Assembly: GCA_947449035.1 (NCBI GenBank)
Contig: CANFQC010000028.1
Coordinates: 1-32,199, forward strand
Origin: Actinomycetota bacterium
GTDB taxonomy: Bacteria > Actinomycetota > Actinomycetes > S36-B12
Direction of reading: 5' to 3'
DNA length: 32,199 bases
The translations under genes were made by a program, and so were the position numbers. This document shows positions 15,269 through 23,473 of this stretch, piece by piece (within the stretch, counting starts at the first letter, position 1; each line of letters begins with the position of its first letter). The notes beneath the pieces were generated by a model. The model made no database searches. It was not told the origin of the DNA and was given only the letters and a program-made list of their open reading frames with translations.

Positions 15269-15598
15269 ATGGGCAAGGACCCAGGCGACGTCTTCACCAT
15301 CACTGACGCCCAACGACCACTGAGTGTCGAGCAGACCGGCCGAACCCGCCGATACCTGATCTCCATGGGCATCCGTACGGCCTGCGTGATCCTTGCCATC
15401 TTCGTGCCGGGCTGGTTGCGATGGGTCTTCATCGTCGGAGCTGTGGCTCTCCCCTATCTCGCGGTCGTGATCGCTAACGCCGGTCGCGAGAGCGATGAGC
15501 CGGGCGATACCGGCGTGGCCCATTACGAATCTCGTGCCCTGGGCATGTCCACGACGATGCTCCCCGGTTCCGAGGGCAACGTCTACCGCGCCCAGTAG
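15269..15598 (+). CDS. DUF3099 family membrane protein
   Basis: A 109-residue protein of the actinobacterial DUF3099 family, whose function is unknown. It begins with a polar segment ending in the family-typical ITDAQRPLSVEQTGRTRRYLISMGIRTACV, followed by two hydrophobic helices (about residues 35-50 and 53-70) and a polar tail. The ATG at 15269 has a strong GAGGGAGG. It is followed 9 bp later by the SURF1 gene. Divergent placement opposite dodecin suggests a shared regulatory gap of about 107 bp. Confidence 0.85.
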   Translation: MGKDPGDVFTITDAQRPLSVEQTGRTRRYLISMGIRTACVILAIFVPGWLRWVFIVGAVALPYLAVVIANAGRESDEPGDTGVAHYESRALGMSTTMLPGSEGNVYRAQ

Positions 15599-15601
15599 AG
15601 T
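15596..15601 (+). promoter_or_regulatory. Putative -10 box (TAGAGT) overlapping the DUF3099 stop codon
   Basis: TAGAGT fits TANNNT, begins with the TAG stop of the upstream gene, and is followed after 6 bases by the SURF1 ATG. There is no Shine-Dalgarno for SURF1, so a leaderless transcript is plausible. The geometry is the same as at lnt-ppm1. Confidence 0.45.
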
Positions 15602-15607
15602 GACATC

Positions 15608-16312
15608 ATGCTGAGCCTGTTGCGCACGAGGCGCTGGCTCTCGTTCACCGCAATCGTTGTGCTGGTGATCATCGCTTTCGGTTTCCTTAGTAGATGGCAA
15701 TGGGAACGCGCCGCAGAGAAGCAGGCACTGAACTCGGAAATGGTCGCAGCACGCGCTGCAGAGCCCATCGCGCCGACTGTGGCGCACTCAGAATGGACCC
15801 CTGTCACCGCCACCGGCTCGTATGACCGGACGCACGAGGTAGTTGTGCGCAAACGGCCCCAGGACACAGTGAACGGCTTCTGGGTGATGACACCACTCGT
15901 CACCGAGTCGGGGGTCGTGTGGGTGAATCGCGGCTGGCTACGTGCCGACGGCAATGCGATGACCTACCCCGATGTTCCTCCAGCACCAGACGGAGACGTC
16001 ACGGTCACGGGAATGTGGCGCACCTGGCAGCAGGCACGTACGACCACCGGCCTACCAGCGGGAATGATCTCGGACGTCGATCCAGCGGTGCTGCCGGTGC
16101 CAACAGATCTCAACGGATACGTGCAGCTGACCGAGTCAAACCCGAAACAAGAAGGACTGGACTCCGTACTCCTCCCGGAAATCGATGACTCGCGCAACAT
16201 CTCGTACGCCGTCCAGTGGATACTCTTCGCTGCAGTGTGCATCGGTGGCTGGTTCTTCTTCCTCAGGCGCGAGGCACGTGACGATGCCCAACGGCAAGCA
16301 CAGGAGGCGTGA
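15608..16312 (+). CDS. SURF1 family cytochrome oxidase biogenesis protein
   Basis: SURF1 proteins help assemble cytochrome c oxidase, probably through heme a handling. This 234-residue protein has the family's two-helix layout. There is a helix near the N-terminus (about 12-30) followed by FLSRWQWERAAEK, a long external domain including VVVRKRPQDTVNGFWVMTPLV and VWVNRGWLRAD, and a second helix near the C-terminus (YAVQWILFAAVCIGGWFFF). It ends in a basic cytoplasmic tail. The conserved Tyr-Ala-x-Gln-Trp element before the last helix is present. No oxidase genes lie in the window. The start lies 6 bases after a TAGAGT box, and the stop overlaps the SDR gene by one base. Confidence 0.93.
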   Translation: MLSLLRTRRWLSFTAIVVLVIIAFGFLSRWQWERAAEKQALNSEMVAARAAEPIAPTVAHSEWTPVTATGSYDRTHEVVVRKRPQDTVNGFWVMTPLVTESGVVWVNRGWLRADGNAMTYPDVPPAPDGDVTVTGMWRTWQQARTTTGLPAGMISDVDPAVLPVPTDLNGYVQLTESNPKQEGLDSVLLPEIDDSRNISYAVQWILFAAVCIGGWFFFLRREARDDAQRQAQEA

Positions 16313-17091
16313 TGGATCTCGAATTGAACTCACGTACTTACATAGTGAGTGGTGCCAGTAAAGGCTTGGGCCTTGCCACAGCAGAAGCCTTGGTTCGGGA
16401 GGGTGCCCGTGTCGTGCTCGTGGCGCGGGGCGAAGATCGCCTGGCCAAGGTGTGCGACCGTCTGGGAACCTCGGTTGTCGCGCTGCCTGGCGACTTGACT
16501 GATCCGACTCTTGCCGCACGAACTATCGAGAGAGCGCACGACGCATTCGGCCGCCTCGACGGCGCTTTGGTGAGTGTCGGTGGTCCGCCTGCCGGATCAG
16601 TTCTGAGTACGACCGATGATCAGTGGACGGCGGCGTTTGGAACGGTTTTTCTTGGCGGCCTGCGCTTGATGCGCGACATTGCTCGCGCAACCGCATCTTC
16701 CACGTCGGAATCTCCGGGAAGAGGTTCATCAATTGCTGTCGTTCTTTCAAGTTCGGCCAAGCAGGTGTTGACCGGGATTTCCGTCAGCAATGGGTTGCGC
16801 CCCGGGCTTGGCATGCTGGTGACTGATCTCGCCGATGAAGTTGGTCCGCTGGATGTGCGCGTTAACGGTCTACTCCCCGGTCGCTTCGATACTGAGAGGG
16901 TTCGCGAACTCGACGAGGCCACGGGCGATGCAGACGCGAATCGAACTCGCCTCAGTGCTGGGATCCCCCTGCGGCGATATGGAGCGGCGGAAGAATTCGC
17001 CCAGGTGGCGACTTTTCTTTTAAGCCCCGCGTCTTCCTACGTAACTGGCACACTCGTGGCCGTTGACGGCGGATCTACGCGCGTCCCGTAG
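16312..17091 (+). CDS. Short-chain dehydrogenase-like protein lacking the YxxxK motif
   Basis: A 259-residue SDR-fold protein. Cofactor binding looks intact (GASKGLG, 14-20), as do the VRVNGLLPGRFDTERV and YVTGTLVAVDGG segments. The active site does not: NAG is replaced by VGG (89-91), and where Tyr-x-x-x-Lys should be the sequence reads SNGLR (159-163), so Tyr becomes Ser and Lys becomes Arg. A serine run at 146-148 is kept. It may bind a nucleotide without classical reductase activity, or use other residues. The ATG at 16312 has AGGAGG in front and overlaps the SURF1 stop. Its last 55 bases overlap the convergent oleD gene. Confidence 0.88.
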   Translation: MDLELNSRTYIVSGASKGLGLATAEALVREGARVVLVARGEDRLAKVCDRLGTSVVALPGDLTDPTLAARTIERAHDAFGRLDGALVSVGGPPAGSVLSTTDDQWTAAFGTVFLGGLRLMRDIARATASSTSESPGRGSSIAVVLSSSAKQVLTGISVSNGLRPGLGMLVTDLADEVGPLDVRVNGLLPGRFDTERVRELDEATGDADANRTRLSAGIPLRRYGAAEEFAQVATFLLSPASSYVTGTLVAVDGGSTRVP

Positions 17092-18038
17092 TAGTCCGCG
17101 AGCCTTTGGAAGCCTTCATCGAGAGATACAGCAGGCGACCAATCAAGTGCAGAACGGGCTTGACGTTGATCGAACCAGTGCGCTGTGGCCAGCTGTTCGG
17201 CAAGGAATGACGTCAGCGGCGGCTCTGAATCGCCCCAGAGGCGCTCTGCGACTGCTCCCGCCCGGTACGCGACAGATGCGGGAACACTCCTGACCGGCGG
17301 CTCCTGACCGGCGGCACGGCAGATTCGCTCAAGCAGTTCGGCAACGGTGCGCGGCTCGCCATTGCTGATCACGAATGCCCGGCCCTGATTGCGTGAACAG
17401 GTATCAAGGGCGGCGATCAATGCGCTGGCCGCATTGTCGATGTACGTCGTGTCGATGAGTGCATATCCATGGTCGATGAGGAACAGGCGCCCAGCTTTCG
17501 CTCGCGCCACGATGCGGCCGATCAGTTGTTCATCACCTGGGCCCCACACGAGATGAGGACGAATGGCGCACACGGCGAAACTTTCATCAGAGGCAGCGAG
17601 AGCGATGAGCTCAGCCTCTGCTTTAGTGCGGGCATAGTTTCCGCGGGCATTGCGGGGATCGGCCGGCAGGGCTTGATCGCCCTGGATGGCGGTTCCGACA
17701 TGTGCCACGGATGGCGTCGACACGTGCACGAAGGAATGCACCCCGCGCTCCCGAGCTGTCGCGATTAGGGCAGCTGTTCCATCGACGTTGATTCGACGAA
17801 ATTCAGACACCGGACCATTGATCGACACCTTGGCAGCGCAATGGATGACGCGATCTACGCCTTCGAATGCGGAATCCCTGGCCTGCACATCGTTGAGATC
17901 TCCACGCACCTCGCGCACGGGAAGGTTGCTGTCACTTCGCTGCATGACCGTGACCTTCTCGCCACGGGCGACCAACTGCAGGGCCACAGTGCGCCCCAGA
18001 AGCCCCGAGGCTCCGGTGACGAGTACTGCGCCCGTCAT
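17037..18038 (-). CDS. oleD: 2-alkyl-3-oxoalkanoate reductase OleD
   Basis: OleD reduces the beta-keto acid made by OleA to a 2-alkyl-3-hydroxyalkanoate using NADPH. The 333-residue protein is an extended SDR of the epimerase/3-beta-HSD type with GASGLLG (9-15), AAKVS (68-72), Ser107 and Ser110 in HVSTPS, and Tyr135/Lys139 in NYARTK. The RPHLVWGPGDEQL segment is typical of OleD-like proteins. The ATG at 18038 overlaps the oleBC stop by 4 bp; an in-frame extension to 18425 lies inside oleBC and is not used. The assignment rests mainly on the ole neighbourhood. The 3' end overlaps the convergent SDR gene by 55 bp. Confidence 0.88.
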   Translation of the reverse strand: MTGAVLVTGASGLLGRTVALQLVARGEKVTVMQRSDSNLPVREVRGDLNDVQARDSAFEGVDRVIHCAAKVSINGPVSEFRRINVDGTAALIATARERGVHSFVHVSTPSVAHVGTAIQGDQALPADPRNARGNYARTKAEAELIALAASDESFAVCAIRPHLVWGPGDEQLIGRIVARAKAGRLFLIDHGYALIDTTYIDNAASALIAALDTCSRNQGRAFVISNGEPRTVAELLERICRAAGQEPPVRSVPASVAYRAGAVAERLWGDSEPPLTSFLAEQLATAHWFDQRQARSALDWSPAVSLDEGFQRLADYYGTRVDPPSTATSVPVT

Positions 18039-20503
18039 CCGAGCGCTCCACCCAGCAGGTCGGTGGCCCAGGCCGCGAGGGCAATGCGGTCGATCTTCGA
18101 GTTGTGTCGAATGTCGACGGGAAGGTGATCCATGCGCATGACGGCAGCGAAGGGGTACTCGCACGCAACGCGATAGCGATCGGATGTCATCGCGTCGACG
18201 AGATGGGTGTTGCCCGCCTCCTCGACAATCAGGACAACCTGCTGAGTACCGATGGGACCGATACCCACGCATGCAGCATTCGTGGCGCCGGCGCGGATTG
18301 CTCGTTGCTCGAGTGCGACCGAAGTCAGTGGTCCATCCGGAGTCGTGATGACGTGCGCAAGACGTCCCTCGACCCAGAGATTGCCGAGTGAATCGAGATG
18401 ACCGACGTCGCCTGTGCGATGCCATCCAGGATTCGTGGATGACCGCTTCGTAGTCGCCCAGAGCCGATCGTAGGAGTCCCTGATGTGCTCGGCCCGAACG
18501 GCGATCTCACCGGTGACGTCAGCAAGCGTGACGAGGTCATCGCTGGGTGAACCGGTGGTATCGAGCGGGGCCACGGCGATCTCGACACCGGGAATCGGGC
18601 GACCGACGAAAACGCCATTCCCGATTCCCTGAAGTCGGATGGAAGTGAGATCTGCTTCCGCGACAGGTAGGGCCTCAGTCATGCCGTATGGCGTACGCAC
18701 GGATGCGTTCGGGAATAGCTCTGCTGCTTCGTCAAGCAGGCTCACAGGCACAGGTGCCCCAGCAGATAGCAGGATTCGCACGGAAGCGAGTTGGCCTCGC
18801 TGCTGCGCGGTGAGATCGCCTGCGGTTTTGACGACATTGCGTAGAGCGGCCGGGGCAGCCCAGATCACAGTGCCATGAGCAGCGGCGATCGCGTCAGCAA
18901 GATCGTGAGAAGTAAGGGTGGCCGGTCGAGTCACATCCATGTCTGGGATCACCGAGGCGATGCCGAGGCCAGGCCCGAGGAGAGCCCACGGAGCGAAGGC
19001 GGCGACAAGGGCGTCGCTGGAGTCGAGTTCGTAATGGGATGCGAGCAGTTGCATGGTGCGAGCGACCTGACTGTGTCGGTAGATCACGCCTTTTGCCGGG
19101 CCGGTGGCGCCGGAAGTGAACACCACTATCGCTTCGTCACTGTGTGTGGCATGAACTGGTGCTGGTGCAGATTCTCGAATGAGGCCGGGAAGCTCGCGCG
19201 TGGAAATTCGAGCACCTGGAATTCGTAAGGTGCGCGCGAGTAGAAGTCCTTCACGTGTGCCGACCACGTGCTTCGGTGCTGCGCCGCGAATGGCACGCCG
19301 CATCCCACGAATACCGAGGCCGCGATCGACGACTACGGCGCAGGCTCCGATCCGCCAGAGTGCGTACACGGTGCAGATGAGGTCCGGACCGGGAGGGATG
19401 AGCACGCTGACGCGGTCTCCACGTTCGATTCCCGCAGACAGGAAAGCACCGGCCACGCGAGCTACTCGATCAGCGAGTAGCGCCCACGTGATCGAGCGTG
19501 AGGAGCCTGACTCCCCCATGGTGATGAGTGCAGGTGATGAATCAGTTGCACGGCTGAACAGGGCATCATTCAAGGTGGAAGGCGTATTTACAACTTCACG
19601 TGTCGCGGGTGCCTTCGGCCCTTCGGCAACCCAGGCTAAGAGATCATCAACTAACGCAGGTGCATCATCAATGACGAGGTGGCGGGCACCTTCATATCGA
19701 TGAACCTGGGCCTGCGGGAGTCGTTCTTCGAGATCGTGGAGATAGATGTCGCTGAACACCGGATCATCGGGGCCCCAGAGAAGGAGCACGGGAATGTCGT
19801 GGAGTTCTCGAATGCCTTCGGCAATGCGATCTAACTCGACGGCGCTCGGATGATCAGCCTCCAACGGGATATCCGCGACGAACTGTCGCACGCCTGCCCG
19901 ACGACTCGCTTCGTCGTAGGGAGCCAGGTAGCCATCGGCTTCCGCCTTGCTGAGGGTCGGGTTCTTCCCACGTGCATATCGACTGAGCGCGGTAGTCGCG
20001 GTAATGAAGAGTGATGTCATTCGCGTATTGAGCGTGAGCAATGGCTTCGATCGCGCCACACGGATCAGGCCAGGCGCGTGCGAATCCTCAGGCTGATGGA
20101 TGGCTGTGTTGAGGAGCACAATCCCCTGCAGCTGAGCTCGATGGGCAAGCGCCCAGCCGAGGGACACCGGGCCGCCCCAGTCGTGTGCCACGGTGATGAC
20201 CGGCCCGGTAAGCCCGAGAGCGGCGGTGAGATTTCCGAGATCAGTAACACGATCAGCAAGACGCCGATTTACGCCGCTGCGCTCGGAATAGCCCATCTCG
20301 AGTTGATCGACTGCGATTACGCGAACGTTGTTCGGGGCCTGGGCGACCAGCTTGCGCCATAGGTAGGACCAGGTGGGGTTTCCGTGCACGCACAGCAAGG
20401 TGACGTCGGGCGAACCCGTGCGCCCCTGCCAGGAGTCCAGCACATGCCACTGTCGCTCGACACCTGTGAAATCAAGTGAGCGAACCGTGCGGGAGCCCTC
20501 CAT
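18035..20503 (-). CDS. oleBC: OleBC fusion: beta-lactone decarboxylase and beta-lactone synthetase
   Basis: An 822-residue two-enzyme protein for the last two steps of long-chain olefin synthesis. Residues 1-295 are an alpha/beta hydrolase related to haloalkane dehalogenases (OleB): HGNPTWSYLWR (40-50), nucleophile Asp108 in AHDWGG, Asp246/247 in WGPDDP, and His275. After a short linker, residues 310-822 are an AMP-forming ligase (OleC), with TSGATGPAKG (463-472), YGMTEA and HRTGDVGHLD, and Lys in HNSKIDR near the end. OleC activates the beta-hydroxy acid with ATP to close a beta-lactone; OleB decarboxylates it to a cis-alkene. OleBC fusions are known from actinobacteria. The gene begins 2 bp after oleA and overlaps oleD. 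Confidence 0.93.
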   Translation of the reverse strand: MEGSRTVRSLDFTGVERQWHVLDSWQGRTGSPDVTLLCVHGNPTWSYLWRKLVAQAPNNVRVIAVDQLEMGYSERSGVNRRLADRVTDLGNLTAALGLTGPVITVAHDWGGPVSLGWALAHRAQLQGIVLLNTAIHQPEDSHAPGLIRVARSKPLLTLNTRMTSLFITATTALSRYARGKNPTLSKAEADGYLAPYDEASRRAGVRQFVADIPLEADHPSAVELDRIAEGIRELHDIPVLLLWGPDDPVFSDIYLHDLEERLPQAQVHRYEGARHLVIDDAPALVDDLLAWVAEGPKAPATREVVNTPSTLNDALFSRATDSSPALITMGESGSSRSITWALLADRVARVAGAFLSAGIERGDRVSVLIPPGPDLICTVYALWRIGACAVVVDRGLGIRGMRRAIRGAAPKHVVGTREGLLLARTLRIPGARISTRELPGLIRESAPAPVHATHSDEAIVVFTSGATGPAKGVIYRHSQVARTMQLLASHYELDSSDALVAAFAPWALLGPGLGIASVIPDMDVTRPATLTSHDLADAIAAAHGTVIWAAPAALRNVVKTAGDLTAQQRGQLASVRILLSAGAPVPVSLLDEAAELFPNASVRTPYGMTEALPVAEADLTSIRLQGIGNGVFVGRPIPGVEIAVAPLDTTGSPSDDLVTLADVTGEIAVRAEHIRDSYDRLWATTKRSSTNPGWHRTGDVGHLDSLGNLWVEGRLAHVITTPDGPLTSVALEQRAIRAGATNAACVGIGPIGTQQVVLIVEEAGNTHLVDAMTSDRYRVACEYPFAAVMRMDHLPVDIRHNSKIDRIALAAWATDLLGGALG

Positions 20504-20505
20504 GG

Positions 20506-21543
20506 CTACCAGTCAATCTCAATGACCGCTGAATTCAGGCCGGAGCCGATGCCCATGCAGGCCACCCGTTGGCCGCGGACTAAGCCAGGCGCTGCATGGG
20601 CCAAGGTCGTGGGAACCGAGGCGGGGCCGATGTTGCCCAGATCGGGGAAGGTGAGCGGCACCCGAGCTATGTCGATGCCGAGACGCTCAGTGATTGCCGC
20701 GGTGTGCACCTCTGAAACCTGATGGATCACGTAAGCATCAAGGTTGTCCCAATCGAACACTTCACGGGCAGCATCCCAGGTATTTCCCGCGAGCTCAACG
20801 CCGGCACGAAGCAGGCCGTTGGAGTCGGTAATCATTCGGTCGAGGTCGCCAATGCAGAGTTTGTTGTGCTGCGTGGCAGCTCGAGATACGCCGCCAACAA
20901 ATCTATGACCCTCAGGGTGCTCTGATGCGCGACCGAGCACCATCGCAGCTCCGCCAGATCCAAGAGTCAACGTGGCGAAGTTGTCGAGGACGTCCTGCCG
21001 AGTGGCAGAAGGATCCTGAAGTCGTCGGATGGTGCCCTCTTGCGTACGGCGACTCCCCTCCCCATCGACGATTAAGGCGTAGTTGATCTGGCCTGCATCG
21101 ATCATGGTGGCGGCAAGCTGCATACCGTTCACGAAGCCCAAGCAGGCATTTGCGAGGTCAAAGTTCAGGCACGAAGTCGAGAGCCCGAGCTGATGATGTA
21201 CATCGACAGCCGCGGAAGGTTCGAGATGGTCGCGGCAGACAGAGGTGTCGATGAGCAGCCCGATCTCGGCGGGATTCACGCCGGAGCTCTCGAGCGCCGT
21301 GCGGCCGGCGGTGGCAGCGGCATCGGCGAAGGTTGAGCCCTCCGGCCACCAGCGACGGGCTCGAATGCCGGCAAGGCCTTCGAGCATGCCCGGACGCAGG
21401 CCCACTCGCTCGAGAGTCTCGGTGAGTTGTGCGTCAAAATCATCCGAGGTGACCACGATGGGGGCTTCGGCAATACCGATTGAGAGCACCGCGGTATCGG
21501 TGTAGTGGTACACAGCGTTGCCGCCGTGTGGTGCTGCCCTCAT
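20506..21543 (-). CDS. oleA: OleA acyl-CoA condensing enzyme
   Basis: OleA is a thiolase-fold enzyme that joins two long-chain acyl-CoAs head to head into a 2-alkyl-3-ketoacid. The 345-residue protein carries Cys134 in ANACLGF, His274 in VIHQVS and Asn304 in GNIGPAS. These are OleA forms; FabH proteins usually read ACAG, HQAN and GNTSAAS. Glu108 in RDHLEPS lies 26 residues before the cysteine, the spacing of the catalytic Glu117/Cys143 pair in Xanthomonas OleA. The ATG at 21543 has GGAAAGG in front. It heads oleA-oleBC-oleD and follows the ABC exporter gene by 40 bp, with no clear promoter of its own in the gap. Confidence 0.93.
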   Translation of the reverse strand: MRAAPHGGNAVYHYTDTAVLSIGIAEAPIVVTSDDFDAQLTETLERVGLRPGMLEGLAGIRARRWWPEGSTFADAAATAGRTALESSGVNPAEIGLLIDTSVCRDHLEPSAAVDVHHQLGLSTSCLNFDLANACLGFVNGMQLAATMIDAGQINYALIVDGEGSRRTQEGTIRRLQDPSATRQDVLDNFATLTLGSGGAAMVLGRASEHPEGHRFVGGVSRAATQHNKLCIGDLDRMITDSNGLLRAGVELAGNTWDAAREVFDWDNLDAYVIHQVSEVHTAAITERLGIDIARVPLTFPDLGNIGPASVPTTLAHAAPGLVRGQRVACMGIGSGLNSAVIEIDW

Positions 21544-21583
21544 CAGTGCCTTTCCATTGAAGTCTGCCTAGCCTGCCATGCCG

Positions 21584-23473
21584 CTAGATTTCTTGATCGT
21601 CACCCTCGTCGGGGCGATCGAACTGCGTACGGTAGAGCTCGGAATAGACCCCCTCGAGGGCCATGAGCTGCTCATGGGTGCCGCGTTCGGCCACTCGACC
21701 ATCGACCATGACCAGGATCTGGTCGGCCCGGCGGATCGTCGAGAGTCGATGGGCGATCACCATAGAGGTCCGCCCCACGAGGGCGGTGTCCAGAGCTCGC
21801 TGAACGGCCTTTTCGCTCTCCGAGTCAAGGTGAGCAGTGGCTTCGTCGAGGATCAGTATGCGCGGCGCCTTCAGCAGCAGGCGAGCGAGGGCGATGCGCT
21901 GCTTCTCTCCTCCGGAGAGTCGGTATCCGCGATCACCAACGACTGTGTCGAGCCCGTCGGGCAACGCCTCGATGAGGTCACCGATTTGCGCTGCGGCGCA
22001 AGCGGCCAGCATGTCGCCTTCAGTTGACTCTGGTCGGGCGTAAAGCAGATTTGCGCGAATGGTGTCGTGGAACATGTGAGCGTCCTGAGTGACAACTCCA
22101 ACGGCATCGTGGAGAGACTCCAACGTCACACTGCGCAGATCCTGATTGCCGATCAAAATTGCGCCTGAATTGACGTCATACAGACGCGTAGCGAGGGCGC
22201 TAATTGTGGTCTTTCCTGCTCCAGAAGGCCCGACAAGCGCCGTCATCGTGCCGGCCTCGACGGTGAAGGAGACCCCTTTGAGCACGTCAACGCCGGCGAA
22301 ACCTGAATCCTCGCGGGCAACTGACTCAAGGGAGGCGAGGGATACCTCGGAGGCTTTCGGGTAGCGGAAGACGACATCGTCGAAGCAAAGTGAGACCGGG
22401 CCGGATTTCACGGGCATGGCGTCAGGCGCATCGTGCACCATCGGCGGGAGATCCAAGATTTCGAACACTCGCTCAAAGGAGACGAGGGCGGTCATGACAT
22501 CGACGCGCACGTTGGAGAGAGCTGTGAGAGGTCCATAGAGCTGCGCAAGAAGGCCGATGAGCGCAAGAAGCGTGCCCAGCGAGAGAACTCCAGTGATGAC
22601 CAGATTGCCGCCAAGCCCGTAGGCAACCGCGGTTGCAAGCGCAGCAACCAGCGTCAATGCGGTGAAGAACCAGCGGTTCGCCATGGCCATGCGAACGCCG
22701 ATATCTCGAACTTGCTCGGCTCGACCGGAGAATGATGCGGCTTCCTCTGCGGGGCGTCCGAAAAGCTTCACGAGAAGAGCGCCAGCGACGTTGAATCGCT
22801 CGGACATCTGCGCGCTCATATCCGCATTCAGGCGCATCTGTTGGCGAGTCATCGACTGCAGTCGTCGTCCCATCCAGCGAGCAGGAAACAGGAAAAGCGG
22901 CACGAGTAGTAAGGACACGATGGTCACCTGCCATGACAGGATGAACATGGTCGTGAGCACGATGATCAGCGAGATCATGTTGCCGATAACTCCGCCGAGG
23001 GTCGACGTGAAAGCCTGCTGCGCACCGATGACATCGCTGTTCAGTCGCGAGATCAGGGCACCGGTCTGCGCTCGGGTGAAGAAGGCAACTGACTGCTCTT
23101 GCACATGCGTGTACACCTGGCTGCGCAGGTCGTAGATCAAACCTTCGCCGATTCGTGAACTGAAGTATCGGCTGACCAGGCCAAGACCTGCATCGAGGAT
23201 GGCCAGAACTGCGATGATCAAAGCTGTGATCGTGACGACCTTCGCGTCGCCGACACTAATGCCCTTATCGACGATACGACGGAAAAGCAGCGGTTGGGCA
23301 ACGCTCAAAAGTGAAGCGATCACCAAGGTGACCAGGAACATGATGACAAGGGCTCGATAAGGCCGCGCGTACCCCATGATCCGGCGCACAAGTGCGCGGG
23401 TGACTTTGCTCTGCTTAACCGAGGAATCTCGAGTGAGTGAGCGATAGGCGTGCCAAAGATTTTCCGATGACAT
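21584..23473 (-). CDS. ABC exporter, fused membrane and ATPase domains (half-transporter)
   Basis: A 629-residue type IV (MsbA/LmrA-like) half-transporter. About residues 40-330 hold the six-helix membrane domain, with LSVAQPLLFRRIVDKG and an ISRLNSDV coupling segment. The ATPase domain runs from about 360, with Walker A LVGPSGAGKTT, Q-loop VTQDAHMF, signature LSGGEKQRIALARLLL, Walker B ILILDEATAHLD and a switch His in IAHRLST. All motifs are intact, so a homodimer could be active. Such exporters move lipids, peptides or drugs. It sits between an enoyl-CoA hydratase-like gene (one-base overlap at the start) and oleA, in one direction. A link to the ole product or its precursors is possible but not shown. 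Confidence 0.93.
   Translation of the reverse strand: MSSENLWHAYRSLTRDSSVKQSKVTRALVRRIMGYARPYRALVIMFLVTLVIASLLSVAQPLLFRRIVDKGISVGDAKVVTITALIIAVLAILDAGLGLVSRYFSSRIGEGLIYDLRSQVYTHVQEQSVAFFTRAQTGALISRLNSDVIGAQQAFTSTLGGVIGNMISLIIVLTTMFILSWQVTIVSLLLVPLFLFPARWMGRRLQSMTRQQMRLNADMSAQMSERFNVAGALLVKLFGRPAEEAASFSGRAEQVRDIGVRMAMANRWFFTALTLVAALATAVAYGLGGNLVITGVLSLGTLLALIGLLAQLYGPLTALSNVRVDVMTALVSFERVFEILDLPPMVHDAPDAMPVKSGPVSLCFDDVVFRYPKASEVSLASLESVAREDSGFAGVDVLKGVSFTVEAGTMTALVGPSGAGKTTISALATRLYDVNSGAILIGNQDLRSVTLESLHDAVGVVTQDAHMFHDTIRANLLYARPESTEGDMLAACAAAQIGDLIEALPDGLDTVVGDRGYRLSGGEKQRIALARLLLKAPRILILDEATAHLDSESEKAVQRALDTALVGRTSMVIAHRLSTIRRADQILVMVDGRVAERGTHEQLMALEGVYSELYRTQFDRPDEGDDQEI

Noticed and set aside
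14777-15787. 336-codon open frame on the minus strand across fabG, dodecin, DUF3099 and the start of SURF1
   Set aside because: It covers several well-supported genes in other frames, has low-complexity Arg/Ser/Pro composition, and matches nothing recognisable. It is typical of GC-rich shadow frames.
18039-18425. N-terminal extension of OleD into oleBC
   Set aside because: It lacks homology and would overlap oleBC by nearly 400 bp; the ATG at 18038 gives the normal GASG start.
20506-21543. Annotation of the condensing enzyme as FabH (3-oxoacyl-ACP synthase III)
   Set aside because: Active-site contexts ANACLGF, VIHQVS and GNIGPAS, the Glu108-Cys134 spacing and the oleBC-oleD neighbours all point to OleA.
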